Shown: piece after piece, positions 54,047-63,643 of the stretch
Layout: each line of letters opens with the position of its first letter
How positions within the stretch are numbered: the first letter of the stretch is position 1
The notes under the pieces: generated by a model
What the model saw: only the letters and a program-made list of their open reading frames with translations
What the model was told of the DNA's origin: nothing
Database searches by the model: none
NCBI RefSeq assembly: GCF_003268635.1
Contig: NZ_CP029639.1
Span: forward strand, 3,173,501 to 3,237,500
Source: Paenibacillus sp. DCT19
GTDB lineage: Bacteria; Bacillota; Bacilli; Paenibacillales; Paenibacillaceae
DNA length: 64,000 nt
Direction: 5' to 3'
Made by a program: the position numbers and the translations under genes

Positions 54047-56479
54047 ATGATGGAAACGAATAATAATTGGCAACAAGAACAGGAACGACTGGTGTTAGTC
54101 AGAAACAAATTGCAGGATAGGCTCTCTGAGTTGGAGCCGGAAGTTGCCGGATTACATGATCAGGCGACGGATATCCGCAAGCGGTTCTGGGAAGAAGTTA
54201 CGATGAACACAGGTACCAATGAAGATTTTGAAGAGTCATTCTACACCATTAACCAACAGTCCGCAGTATTGGCTGAACGAGAGCGTGGCCATCAGCGATT
54301 GAAGCAGCAGTGGAAAAATTTAAAGCGTCTGCTCCCATCTCCGTATTTTGGACGAATCGACTTTCGGGAGAAGGGACTGAGCTTCAGCGAGAGAATCTAC
54401 ATCGGTGTATCTTCCTTCGTCGATCAGGACGGCTTGAGCTTTCTGATCTATGACTGGCGTACGCCGATAGCTAGCCTCTATTATGACGCTTCTCCTGGAG
54501 TTGCTTCATATGTTACTCCATCTGGAACCATCGATGGTACGATGGAGCTTAAAAGGCAATTTCAGATTCAAAACGGAAAAATAAACAATATGTTTGATGC
54601 CAATGAAACCATTGGAGACGACTTGCTACAGCATGTGCTTGGCTCTGGTGCAGACTCGCAAATGAAGAGTATTGTAGCAACGATTCAGAAAGAACAAAAC
54701 GCAATTATTCGTAATGATACAAGTCGAATGTTAATTGTACAGGGGGCTGCCGGCAGTGGTAAAACTTCAGCAGCTTTGCAGCGGGTAGCATACTTACTCT
54801 ATAAGCACCGTCAGACTATTAAGGCTGATCAGATCGTTCTTTTTTCACCGAATCCGATGTTTGCCAGCTATATTTCCACCGTTCTTCCTGAGCTTGGTGA
54901 AGAGAATATGCAGCAGACAACATTTCAAGAATATCTCGACTATTGGTTAGATTCCACACTACGATCGGAGGATGTGTTTGATCAGATTGAATATGTGCTG
55001 ACAGAGCATAGAACGCCAGGCTACGAGGCTCGTCTTAAAGGAATTGAATACAAAACTTCCGAATCTTTCTTACAAGCTCTACAGAACTATGGATTATGGC
55101 TGGGAAGTGAAGGCATGCAATTCCATGGGATTCGGATACAGGAACGTGATCTGATTACGGCAGAACAGATGAAGGAGCAATTTTACGGATATGATCGGAA
55201 ATTGCCTCTGATAAATCGGGTTGCTCTCTTGCAAGAATGGCTACTGAAAGAACTGGCTTCGCTGGAACGCGCGGAACGGGAAGCTTCTTGGGTGCAGGAA
55301 GAATTAAATTATCTGGATACGGAGCAATACGTTGAAGCATTCGGGATGCTGCATAAGGAAAAAGAGATATTCGACGTTGCAGAGCGTTATCCAGCCATTC
55401 TTAGAGACGGCAAGAGCAAGCGACGTGGGGATGAAGGAGACTTTGATTTCACGCAGCGAGAGGAAGAACTGCTCCGTCAGAAGATTGTCAAAGCATACTT
55501 TAAACCGCTGAGGAAAAGTGTGAAAAACTTCTCTTTTGTCAATCTCCAAGCGATATACGGTCAACTGTTTGTCGACGAAACAGCATACAAAGATAGAACG
55601 AATGGAGCCCCTGTTCCTACATTATGGTCAGATATCTGTACGGGAACGAAGGAAATGTTGGATCAAAGCAAGTTGTTTTATGAGGATGTAACACCGTATT
55701 TATATGTCAAAGAGTTGATTGAAGGTGTTCGGACGAACACGGAAATTCGATATGTTTTTGTCGATGAGGGTCAGGATTATTCTGCGTTTCAATATGAATA
55801 TTTGAAAAAACTGTTTCCTCGTGCCCGCATGACGGTGCTCGGTGATTTTGGGCAAGCCATCTTCATACAATCTACGAGTCTGGTTGGGGATCATTCGCCG
55901 CTGGTTCGCCTTTTTGGAGAAACGGACACAAGTCTATTCTGCCTTTTGCGTAGCTATCGCTCAACTAGAGAAATTGTTGAATTCACCAAAGCGATGCTAC
56001 CAGGTGGTGAGGAGATTATACCATTTGACCGCAAAGGATCGAAACCTCGTTTGACCAGGTTAGTTAGTAGAGAGGAACGTGACACTAAGATGCTGGCAGA
56101 CATTGCTACACTTCGAGATCAAGGATATGAATCTATCGCGATCATCACCAAAACGGCAGCCGAGAGCCGTGAAGTCTATGCCCGGTTACATTCTCAAGGA
56201 AACGAAACGATGCAGCTTATCACAAAAGAGACCAACCATTTTGAAAAAGGATTGATGGTGATTCCCGTTTATCTTGCCAAAGGAGTCGAATTTGACGCTG
56301 TTCTAATCTATGATGCTTCATCAAAAACGTATGGTGAGGAAAATGAACGCAAGTTACTCTACACCGCTTGTACACGTGCAATGCACGAACTTCATCTGTA
56401 TACGTTTGAGGATTGGTCACCTTTTGTTCAGGCGCTACCTACAGATTTATATGAGAAATCATCCTTTATAGCTCAATGA
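54047..56479 (+). CDS. helD: RNA polymerase recycling helicase HelD
   Basis: 810 residues, close to the 774 of B. subtilis HelD (YvgS). An N-terminal coiled coil (about 1-110) is followed by the split UvrD-like helicase core with Walker A GAAGSGKTSA near residue 235, the motif II segment DEGQDYSAFQ near 575 and the terminal motifs KGVEFDAVLIYD and LLYTACTRAMHELHLY near 750-780. HelD binds RNA polymerase and removes it from DNA after transcription or on stalling. AAGGGTGG precedes the ATG. A single-gene unit with its own promoter and terminator. Confidence 0.92.
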   Translation: MMETNNNWQQEQERLVLVRNKLQDRLSELEPEVAGLHDQATDIRKRFWEEVTMNTGTNEDFEESFYTINQQSAVLAERERGHQRLKQQWKNLKRLLPSPYFGRIDFREKGLSFSERIYIGVSSFVDQDGLSFLIYDWRTPIASLYYDASPGVASYVTPSGTIDGTMELKRQFQIQNGKINNMFDANETIGDDLLQHVLGSGADSQMKSIVATIQKEQNAIIRNDTSRMLIVQGAAGSGKTSAALQRVAYLLYKHRQTIKADQIVLFSPNPMFASYISTVLPELGEENMQQTTFQEYLDYWLDSTLRSEDVFDQIEYVLTEHRTPGYEARLKGIEYKTSESFLQALQNYGLWLGSEGMQFHGIRIQERDLITAEQMKEQFYGYDRKLPLINRVALLQEWLLKELASLERAEREASWVQEELNYLDTEQYVEAFGMLHKEKEIFDVAERYPAILRDGKSKRRGDEGDFDFTQREEELLRQKIVKAYFKPLRKSVKNFSFVNLQAIYGQLFVDETAYKDRTNGAPVPTLWSDICTGTKEMLDQSKLFYEDVTPYLYVKELIEGVRTNTEIRYVFVDEGQDYSAFQYEYLKKLFPRARMTVLGDFGQAIFIQSTSLVGDHSPLVRLFGETDTSLFCLLRSYRSTREIVEFTKAMLPGGEEIIPFDRKGSKPRLTRLVSREERDTKMLADIATLRDQGYESIAIITKTAAESREVYARLHSQGNETMQLITKETNHFEKGLMVIPVYLAKGVEFDAVLIYDASSKTYGEENERKLLYTACTRAMHELHLYTFEDWSPFVQALPTDLYEKSSFIAQ

Positions 56480-56503
56480 GCAGATAATTGTAAATCCTAC
56501 GAG

Positions 56504-56533
56504 CCTTGGTTGTATACAACCAAGGTTTTTTTG
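56504..56533 (+). terminator. Terminator after helD
   Basis: CCTTGGTTGTA (56504-56514) pairs with TACAACCAAGG (56515-56525), followed by seven T residues. Confidence 0.9.
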
Positions 56534-56657
56534 GTTCTAGAGAAGGTAGGCTCGTTGCCTCTGCAATGGTAGAATAGCTACAGAATGGCGCACATTTTTC
56601 ATTCAACTTCAGCGTAAGATGCTGTAATCTATGAAACATTCCGATTGGAGGATTCTT

Positions 56658-58280
56658 ATGTATAAACTGATGATCGTAGAAGACGAGTTACTCATGCGAG
56701 TTGGAATCCGTTCCATGCTTAACTGGGAGGAGTTCGGATTTCATATGGTAGGCGAGGCGGGGAATGGAAAAGAAGCCTTGGAGCTTGCTTTACAAGTTTC
56801 GCCTGATCTCATCATTACGGATATTAAAATGCCTGTGATGGATGGACTAAAGCTGATCCAAGAGGCATCTTGCGTACTTAAAACGTGTAAGTTTGTCATA
56901 CTAAGTAACTTTGACGAATTTCATTATGTAAAAGAAGCATTGAAGCTTGGTGCATCAGATTATTTAATCAAGAGTGAGATTACAGAAACAACTCTGATCG
57001 AACTCCTGACTACTATCGCGGAGAAACTACAAATTGAACAGATCAACCCGGTCAACGTAGCATCTGTGACACTTGATTATTCCAAGAGCTTACGGCACTT
57101 GAAGGATAGCTTTTTCCAAGATATTGTAAGCGGATTCATAAATGAGAAAGAGATCGTAGCCAAAGCGGAGGAACTGCAGTTTCGCATCCAATCGGATCAG
57201 CTCGTCGTGATCAAGTTCTTCGTTAATTATTACGAGAAAGCGAAGAAAAAGTATATCGAGAAGGGGGAGAAACTACTTCGATTTTCACTCCTGAATATTA
57301 TGGAAGAGATCATCCCATCCAAATGGGAGAAGGAGATTTTTGTGGAAAGCTCCTCTGAATATTGGATTATCGTCAATGTACATCCTGAGACTGGCTCGAT
57401 CTACGATGATCTGAATAAGTTATGCTCTAAACTCTTAACCTCTGTAAAGGATTTTATGAATCTATCACTCACAGCAGCTGTAAGTAGTATCGTTCCTGAC
57501 TTCCGTTACATTAGAAAGGCATGTGAAGAAGCAGAATTCGCTCTACATCAAGGTTTCTTCATGGGTAGCAACCAGGTGCTGCACTATAATGATGTACTTC
57601 AAGCCCCGGCTCGGCAAGAGGTAGATGAAATGTTAAGCCCGGAGCAGGAACGAGATTTTCTCAAATTGTGGGTAAGCAAGGACTACAACAGCGCGAAGGA
57701 TTTCCTTGAAGCAATAAGATCAAATCTGGAGGCGCAACGAGCGAATGAGACCAGTGTACGGAAGCAATATATTTTACTGATGGAAACGATACACTCGCAT
57801 CTGTCTCGTGGGACAGAACGAGGTAAACGTAACGTTACAGAGAAATCACCTTATGAAATTGTACTCAAAGGAGAGTGTTGGGAAGATATTCATCAAGATA
57901 TGTTGGAGCACATCGCTTATTATTTCAGGAACAATTCTCAGGACATGCAGGAACATACCCATGCAGACGTTGCGATCGAGATCATTAATAAGTACTATGC
58001 TGAGGATATATCGCTCCAAGGCGTAGCAAACCAGATTAACGTTAATCCATCGTATCTTAGCCGATTGTTCAAGCAGGAAAAAGGGGAGAATTTTATCGCA
58101 TATTTAACGCGAGTTCGAATGGAACATGCGAAGAATTACCTTTTGAGCAAAGAGCTAAGAGTGTATGAAATCGCAGAAAAGGTAGGTTACCATAACTACA
58201 CGTACTTCAGTAAAATTTTCAAAAGATCTGTAGGGCATACCCCTGAAGAATATCGAGATCTACAGCAGGAATCCTTGTAA
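56658..58280 (+). CDS. YesN-type response regulator (REC plus AraC)
   Basis: About 540 residues. REC domain at 1-120 with Asp55 in DLIITDIKMPVMDGLKLI, a linker of about 300 residues, and an AraC double helix-turn-helix in the last 100 (ISLQGVANQINVNPSYLSRLF, then VYEIAEKVGYHNYTYFSKIF). The ATG at 56658 is preferred because TTGGAGGA lies upstream; the frame from 56631 has no ribosome site. It is followed by a YesM-like kinase, and the pair probably activates the converging ABC importer operon. Confidence 0.9.
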   Translation: MYKLMIVEDELLMRVGIRSMLNWEEFGFHMVGEAGNGKEALELALQVSPDLIITDIKMPVMDGLKLIQEASCVLKTCKFVILSNFDEFHYVKEALKLGASDYLIKSEITETTLIELLTTIAEKLQIEQINPVNVASVTLDYSKSLRHLKDSFFQDIVSGFINEKEIVAKAEELQFRIQSDQLVVIKFFVNYYEKAKKKYIEKGEKLLRFSLLNIMEEIIPSKWEKEIFVESSSEYWIIVNVHPETGSIYDDLNKLCSKLLTSVKDFMNLSLTAAVSSIVPDFRYIRKACEEAEFALHQGFFMGSNQVLHYNDVLQAPARQEVDEMLSPEQERDFLKLWVSKDYNSAKDFLEAIRSNLEAQRANETSVRKQYILLMETIHSHLSRGTERGKRNVTEKSPYEIVLKGECWEDIHQDMLEHIAYYFRNNSQDMQEHTHADVAIEIINKYYAEDISLQGVANQINVNPSYLSRLFKQEKGENFIAYLTRVRMEHAKNYLLSKELRVYEIAEKVGYHNYTYFSKIFKRSVGHTPEEYRDLQQESL

Positions 58281-58302
58281 ACCATGAATAGGGGTGCATC
58301 CG

Positions 58303-60054
58303 ATGAAGCAAGTCCGATTCGTTCGAATCCAGCACAAAATCATGGTGATCTGCATAACGGTTATTATCCTTCCGGTACTTGTGATGACCATCAATTCCTA
58401 TTATTCTTCTGAACGATTATTGACACAGAATTATACGAACGTGCTGAACGATCTATCCAAGCAGACCAATATTCGAATAGATGAGTTTCTAAAAGAAATC
58501 GAAAAAATTACACTCCTCGCGAGCAATGGACTTAGTAATGATCTATCTGCGACGCCTGAAGGCAGTTTTCCAATTCAAGACTTTCTACGAAATAGTGATG
58601 AGCAGCGAGAGATTGCAGCATACAATATTCTGATGAACTATATTATGATGAAGGATCGCGTATTCTCCATATATCTCTATAACCTGAACGGAGGACAAGA
58701 TCTGTTTGTCAGTCCTCACCAGCCTATTGATCCAAACTACAAAGTAGCGAACGAATTGTGGTTCAAAAGGTTTTTGCATAGGAATGATCGAACCATCACC
58801 TTGACTACCCGAATTGATGAGCAATTGCAGAATAAAATCTTAGCAGTCTCACATGCGCGGAAAATTCATGATGTCTCTACGGGCAAACTGCTTGGTGTAA
58901 TCGTCGTTAGCATTGATATTAAATTTATTGAAATCGTTAATCGTAACTTGCAGGAGGGGCTGCGCTCCAGATTCATGATCGTAGATGAGGACGATAAGAT
59001 TGTATATAACGTGGATGAGCGCTTGATTGGTACGTTGTTTCGGGGAAACGTGCGTCCACCTGAAGCAACGAATGTTGTAGTGACCAGTCCTTTAAGTCAG
59101 CAAAAGTGGACAAGTTATCTTTATATGCCTTTGGATGAGTTAACAGCTGACGGTAAAATTTTGGGTCGTAACTTGGTAACGCTTGCCGTCGTCATGTTTC
59201 TTTTTGCAGTCGTGTTATCTGTCTTTCTATCTCATGTCATTACAACGCCAATTAAGAGACTGTTACGTAATATATCCCTTGTAGAGAAGGGGCAATTCGA
59301 ACAAGTTGAGCATATTCGCTCACGAGATGAGATAGGGCATTTGTCAGTAAGGTTTAACAAGATGTCCCATGAGCTAAAACGGATGGTTGAGCGTATGCAG
59401 CAAGAAGAGATGGAGAAGGCTCAAGCCGAGATGCGTGCACTCCATCATCAGATCAACCCCCATTTTCTGTATAACACACTTGGATCAGTCAAATGGATTG
59501 CCTCCATGCAGCAGGCTGACAAAATTGTGGAAATGACAGATGCACTAATCTCTATGCTCCGTTACGCCACAAGATCAGATAATAGTCTAGTAACCATTCG
59601 TGAGGAGTTAGACAACATTAAGAATTATGTAACCATTCAGAATGTGAGATACTACGGCTGTATTCAGATGAACTATGAAATTGAAGATCGACTAATGGAC
59701 TACCGGATGCCCAAAATGATTCTACAGCCCATTGTTGAAAATGCGATTTTTCACGGTCTTGCCGAACGTGAGGATGATGGTGTCATAACGATACGGATTC
59801 AAATGAAGGGGAGTGATATTACAATCGAAGTTTGTGATAATGGAGTAGGTATGGAAGAGCATATGATCCAGAGCTTTATGACTGAGAAGTTAAGAGCAAG
59901 TGATGGCACAAAAGGGATTGGTGTCCACAATGTGCAGCGTCGCATTCAGCTTCATTTTGGAAAGTCTTACGGGATCCAGGTGGAAAGTGCAGTAGGGGAG
60001 GGCACGATTTTTACCATTCTTCTACCGGCTATATCTGATGACGATTATATATAA
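58303..60054 (+). CDS. YesM-type sensor histidine kinase
   Basis: About 583 residues. Two membrane segments (about 12-30 and 288-308) enclose a large external sensor domain, followed by HAMP and the His_kinase domain: HQINPHFLYNTLGSVKW carries the phosphoacceptor, His387, and the ATPase has IVENAIFHGL and DNGVGM. YesM kinases sense extracellular sugars or their binding protein. It starts 22 bases after the yesN-like stop with ATAGGGGTG upstream. Confidence 0.9.
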   Translation: MKQVRFVRIQHKIMVICITVIILPVLVMTINSYYSSERLLTQNYTNVLNDLSKQTNIRIDEFLKEIEKITLLASNGLSNDLSATPEGSFPIQDFLRNSDEQREIAAYNILMNYIMMKDRVFSIYLYNLNGGQDLFVSPHQPIDPNYKVANELWFKRFLHRNDRTITLTTRIDEQLQNKILAVSHARKIHDVSTGKLLGVIVVSIDIKFIEIVNRNLQEGLRSRFMIVDEDDKIVYNVDERLIGTLFRGNVRPPEATNVVVTSPLSQQKWTSYLYMPLDELTADGKILGRNLVTLAVVMFLFAVVLSVFLSHVITTPIKRLLRNISLVEKGQFEQVEHIRSRDEIGHLSVRFNKMSHELKRMVERMQQEEMEKAQAEMRALHHQINPHFLYNTLGSVKWIASMQQADKIVEMTDALISMLRYATRSDNSLVTIREELDNIKNYVTIQNVRYYGCIQMNYEIEDRLMDYRMPKMILQPIVENAIFHGLAEREDDGVITIRIQMKGSDITIEVCDNGVGMEEHMIQSFMTEKLRASDGTKGIGVHNVQRRIQLHFGKSYGIQVESAVGEGTIFTILLPAISDDDYI

Positions 60055-60070
60055 TGAGAGTGAATAAACA

Positions 60071-60103
60071 AAAGGACTTGCAGTTCAGCCTGCAAGTCCT
60101 TTT
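60071..60103. terminator. Bidirectional terminator between yesM and the ABC operon
   Basis: AAAGGACTTGCA pairs with TGCAAGTCCTTT (60071-60082 and 60091-60102), flanked by A and T runs. Confidence 0.85.
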
Positions 60104-60150
60104 GATATCGTTATAGCCAGCTCAGAGCATGAAATGCACGAATCATTTGC

Positions 60151-61041
60151 TTATCCTTTGACACTACCAAGCACCAATCCTTTAGTAAAGTACTTCTGTA
60201 GAAATGGATATACAAGCAGGATCGGTATGGCTCCTAAGAACATTTGAGCAGCGCGTCCCGTTCTGGCGTTCATCATGGATAACAGCTGGGTATAATCCGA
60301 TCCAGATTTCAGCATGATTTGTTCAAAGCTCTGCAGGAGGGTCTGTAAATAACTTTGTAATGGATAATTGGCTGGATTGTTCATATAGATAATGCCATCA
60401 AACCAAGAATTCCAGTGGGCGACGATGCTGAACAAGCCGACTGTTGCAAGGGCTGGTTTGAGGAGTGGAAGTAAAATACGCAGCAAGACTTGCACAGGCC
60501 CAGCCCCGTCAATGATGGCGGATTCCTCAATCTCTTCAGGTAAGCCTCTAATGAAATTCATGAGAATAATCATACTGAACACGGGTAGAGCACCGGGCAG
60601 AATCAGCGACCAGATGGAATCGATCAGCCCCATTTTGACGACCACCAGATACGTTGGAATTAACCCTCCATTAAATAACATGGTGACGATGAAAAAGCCC
60701 ATATAGATATTACGGCCCATCACTTTGTCCTTCGATTTGGATAGTGGGTAGGCAGTGAGAACAATCAATACAAGATTTACTAACGTTCCGAGTATCGTTC
60801 GTTTAACGGCGATCCAGAGAGAGGAGAAAAACGCTCCGCCTGTTAAGGCAAACTCATATGCTTTCGTATTGAATTCGACTGGCCAGAATGTAACACTACC
60901 TGCAGATACGGCTGAACTACTGCTGAACGATACAGCGAGCAAATTGATAAACGGCAGGATACAGAGTAGAGAGATGACCAGCAGTATCGTATAGTTCACA
61001 ATATGAAACAGACGCCTGCTCAAACTTTTATCATAGACCAT
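60151..61041 (-). CDS. Sugar ABC transporter permease, LplC/YtcP-like
   Basis: 296 residues, six membrane segments, CUT1 family (MalG type). The EAA loop (EEIEESAIIDGAGPVQVLLRILLP) near residue 180 docks the ATPase. It starts with ATG and GGAGGAAC upstream, 16 bases after the lplB-like stop. It is the last gene of the operon. As usual for this group, the ATPase is not encoded here and would be a shared MsmX-type protein. Confidence 0.9.
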   Translation of the reverse strand: MVYDKSLSRRLFHIVNYTILLVISLLCILPFINLLAVSFSSSSAVSAGSVTFWPVEFNTKAYEFALTGGAFFSSLWIAVKRTILGTLVNLVLIVLTAYPLSKSKDKVMGRNIYMGFFIVTMLFNGGLIPTYLVVVKMGLIDSIWSLILPGALPVFSMIILMNFIRGLPEEIEESAIIDGAGPVQVLLRILLPLLKPALATVGLFSIVAHWNSWFDGIIYMNNPANYPLQSYLQTLLQSFEQIMLKSGSDYTQLLSMMNARTGRAAQMFLGAIPILLVYPFLQKYFTKGLVLGSVKG

Positions 61042-61056
61042 AATGAGAGTTCCTCC

Positions 61057-61946
61057 TTAGAAGATACGATAACCGGCCACCCTGTATGCCAGAATGTACG
61101 AGACCGCAACCAGAATACTGGAGATGATGGATTTGAATAATCCGACAGCTGTACCAATCGAATATTGAGCTTGCTGAATCCCTAGTCGGTATACATAGGT
61201 GTCAATAATATCTCCCGTCTGATAGACAACAGGGGAATACAGGTTATAGATTTGGTCAAATCCAGCATTGAGCACATTACCGAGAGATAACACAGTCATT
61301 AAAACGATGGTTGGCATGAGCAGGGCAGCGTAATGTAGATCGTTTGCTTCCATCGTTTGGCTCCATCAATCACTGCGGCTTCATATAGCCCGGGGTCAAT
61401 GCTCGTAAGAGCTGCTAAGTAAACGACTGTTCCGAATCCGAATCCTTTCCAGATGTCACTTACAATCATAGTCCAAGGGAACAGGGACGGTGTGCCAAGA
61501 AAGGAAATAGGCTGAATCCCGAACACACCAAGGAATGTATTAACGATGCCGTTGGCACTAAGGATATCTAGCATGATACCGGCCATGATGACCCAGGATA
61601 AGAAATTTGGGATATATACGAGGGTTTGAAATGTACGTTTGATTCCACTATGGAGCACCTCGTTAAGCAGTAATGCGAAGATAACAGGGACGACGATCCC
61701 ACCGATGATTTTGAACACAGACATGTACAATGTATTCCAGATCGTTCTTACGAAGTTGGGCTGATTAAATATGTGTGCGAAGTTGTCCCATCCAACCCAA
61801 GGTGAGTTGAAGCCCAGACCAGGATTGTATTTCTGAAAAGCAATAACAAGCCCGTAAAAGGGGATATAGCTGAAAATAAACACCAAGACCAGACTCGGGA
61901 TCAACATGAGATGGTAGGGACTCTGCTGTTTCCATTTTCGCAGCAT
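61057..61946 (-). pseudogene. Sugar ABC transporter permease, LplB/YteP-like, frameshifted
   Basis: The ATG at 61946 starts an LplB-type permease (IPFYGLVIAFQKYNPGLG). The frame breaks just after the EAA loop, DGAKRWKQTIYITLP, at the CCC run (minus strand; 61323-61325). The protein continues in the next frame as LMPTIVLMTVLSLGNVLNAGF to 61057. One more C (ITLPLLMPTI) restores about 296 residues. Since the partner genes are intact, the lesion is either recent or a base-calling error. Confidence 0.85.
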
Positions 61947-61992
61947 TCCAATTCCTCCGTTCTAGATGTGTTACATTTGTAACCGCTATCAA

Positions 61993-62022
61993 AAAGAGGG
62001 GTGAGACGAATCTCATCCCCTC
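61993..62022 (-). terminator. Partial terminator between lplA-like and lplB-like genes
   Basis: On the minus strand GAGGGGATGAGA pairs with TCTCACCCCTC around TTCG, followed by five T residues. Such an element after the binding-protein gene usually lets the lipoprotein be made in excess over the permeases. Confidence 0.75.
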
Positions 62023-62038
62023 ACTGTAACCGACCGAT

Positions 62039-63643
62039 TTATTTGCCGTAGGTGTCATTGACCGCTTGAGTGGCTTCATCGCCTCCGGCAGCACGCCAAT
62101 TCTGGACAAGAACATCGAAGTAATCAATATTCTCGCTACCCATAATAATCTTCGTGAAGCCTTCAGTCAGAATATCATCCAGTGTGGAGCCGTAATTTGA
62201 CAGTACTTCTGGAGAAACTCCCCATAACGCTGTTTTGATATAGTTCTCGCTGTCCAACACCTTCTTGGCAAGACTATAGGCATTCTTCGGCGCTCCTTGC
62301 TGCAAATAATCACCGACGGATCCTGGCGTTGCATTCTCCATAAACTCGACACTGTTGTTGTATTTCTGCCACATGCCCGAAGTGGTTAATCCGCTAGTGT
62401 CTTTGGATTGAAGAGCTGCGGATACAGCCTCGTACTGCTCATAATCGGAGTTAGGATTAAGTACGCGGAACGCACCTACAACATGTGCAATATCGTTGTC
62501 CAACAAGTCGGACAAGGTTTCATCAGATTCTTTACCACTGCCTTCGTCCACGATGTATGCGTAGTCGTTCAGGATTTTGATCACTTCTTGTGGGTTAGCG
62601 AATCCTTTTTTCATGACAATATAACTGTTGTTAGCGAAGAAGATGGATTGCTTCGCTTCTTGCCCATCAATCGTAGGGATAAGATAAGGATAGAAGATGG
62701 CGTCTTTGCCCAAATTGGATACCGTATCTACCCCAGGATTGTAACCCCACCATTGGTAGAAAGGCTGTATCCCCACTTTGCCTGCAACGATATCGGCATT
62801 CATAGCATTAAAGTCTTTGATGGCGAACTCTGGATCAATGATGCCTTGTTTATACCAATCTGCCCAGTCAGCAAGTGCCTTCTTCATTTCCGGCTGGATT
62901 GAGCCATAAGCCAGTTTTCCGGTGGAATCCTCAATCCACATATCTGGATGTGCGCCCCATCCAATTGCGAGCAGGTTCAAGTAATCTAGACTTTGATCTA
63001 CCGCGATGCCATAACCGCCGTGCTTCTCCATAAACTTCAATGCGATATCCTTGACATCACCCATTGAAGTAGGGTCTTTAAGACCAAGTTCTTCTTTCCA
63101 ATCGTTCCGAATCCAGACAAAGTCAGGTTGTTCAATTAATCCCCAGTGCATCTGAGGTATCCCGTACAATTTGCCGTCCTTCTTACCAGATTCGTAACTG
63201 TCCTTGTCCATTTCCATATAACTTTTAACTCGGTCTGAAGCGTGTTGATCAAACACTTCGGTTAGATCCATGACCATATCCGCTTCGATCAGCTGCTTCA
63301 ATTGAGAGGGGTTAACTCTGAATACGTCTGGTAGGTCATTGGATGCAATTGCGAGATTTAATTTGGTATTGTACTCATCACTAACCCAGTCCGTTTTGAC
63401 ATTAATATTGAACTTTTCCTGGTAGCGCCGTATCCATACATTGTTTGTAATATCGTCACCCTGCGGATATTTCGCAGCCGTGTGCTCAGATGTTACGGTA
63501 TGAATCGTTATGGTTCCTGAATCGCTGGTATCTGTGTCCGGATTCGTTGGATTTTGACCTACGCCGCTATCATTCGAGCAAGCTGCGAGTAGTACGGTTG
63601 ACATGAGTAAAGACAAAACCACAGATCTCGTTTTCTTGTTCAT
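62039..63643 (-). CDS. Sugar ABC transporter substrate-binding lipoprotein, LplA/YtcQ-like
   Basis: 534 residues. The signal peptide ends at the lipobox LLAAC (Cys near residue 22), followed by a Ser/Thr/Asp-rich linker and a long CUT1-type binding domain (NIKTDWVSDEYNTKLNLAI..., DLPDVFRVNPSQLKQL). The length, over 500, is typical of binding proteins paired with LplB/YteP and LplC/YtcP permeases for oligosaccharides such as rhamnogalacturonan fragments. First gene of the operon; AAGGGGGAAAG precedes the ATG. It is probably under YesN control. Confidence 0.9.
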   Translation of the reverse strand: MNKKTRSVVLSLLMSTVLLAACSNDSGVGQNPTNPDTDTSDSGTITIHTVTSEHTAAKYPQGDDITNNVWIRRYQEKFNINVKTDWVSDEYNTKLNLAIASNDLPDVFRVNPSQLKQLIEADMVMDLTEVFDQHASDRVKSYMEMDKDSYESGKKDGKLYGIPQMHWGLIEQPDFVWIRNDWKEELGLKDPTSMGDVKDIALKFMEKHGGYGIAVDQSLDYLNLLAIGWGAHPDMWIEDSTGKLAYGSIQPEMKKALADWADWYKQGIIDPEFAIKDFNAMNADIVAGKVGIQPFYQWWGYNPGVDTVSNLGKDAIFYPYLIPTIDGQEAKQSIFFANNSYIVMKKGFANPQEVIKILNDYAYIVDEGSGKESDETLSDLLDNDIAHVVGAFRVLNPNSDYEQYEAVSAALQSKDTSGLTTSGMWQKYNNSVEFMENATPGSVGDYLQQGAPKNAYSLAKKVLDSENYIKTALWGVSPEVLSNYGSTLDDILTEGFTKIIMGSENIDYFDVLVQNWRAAGGDEATQAVNDTYGK

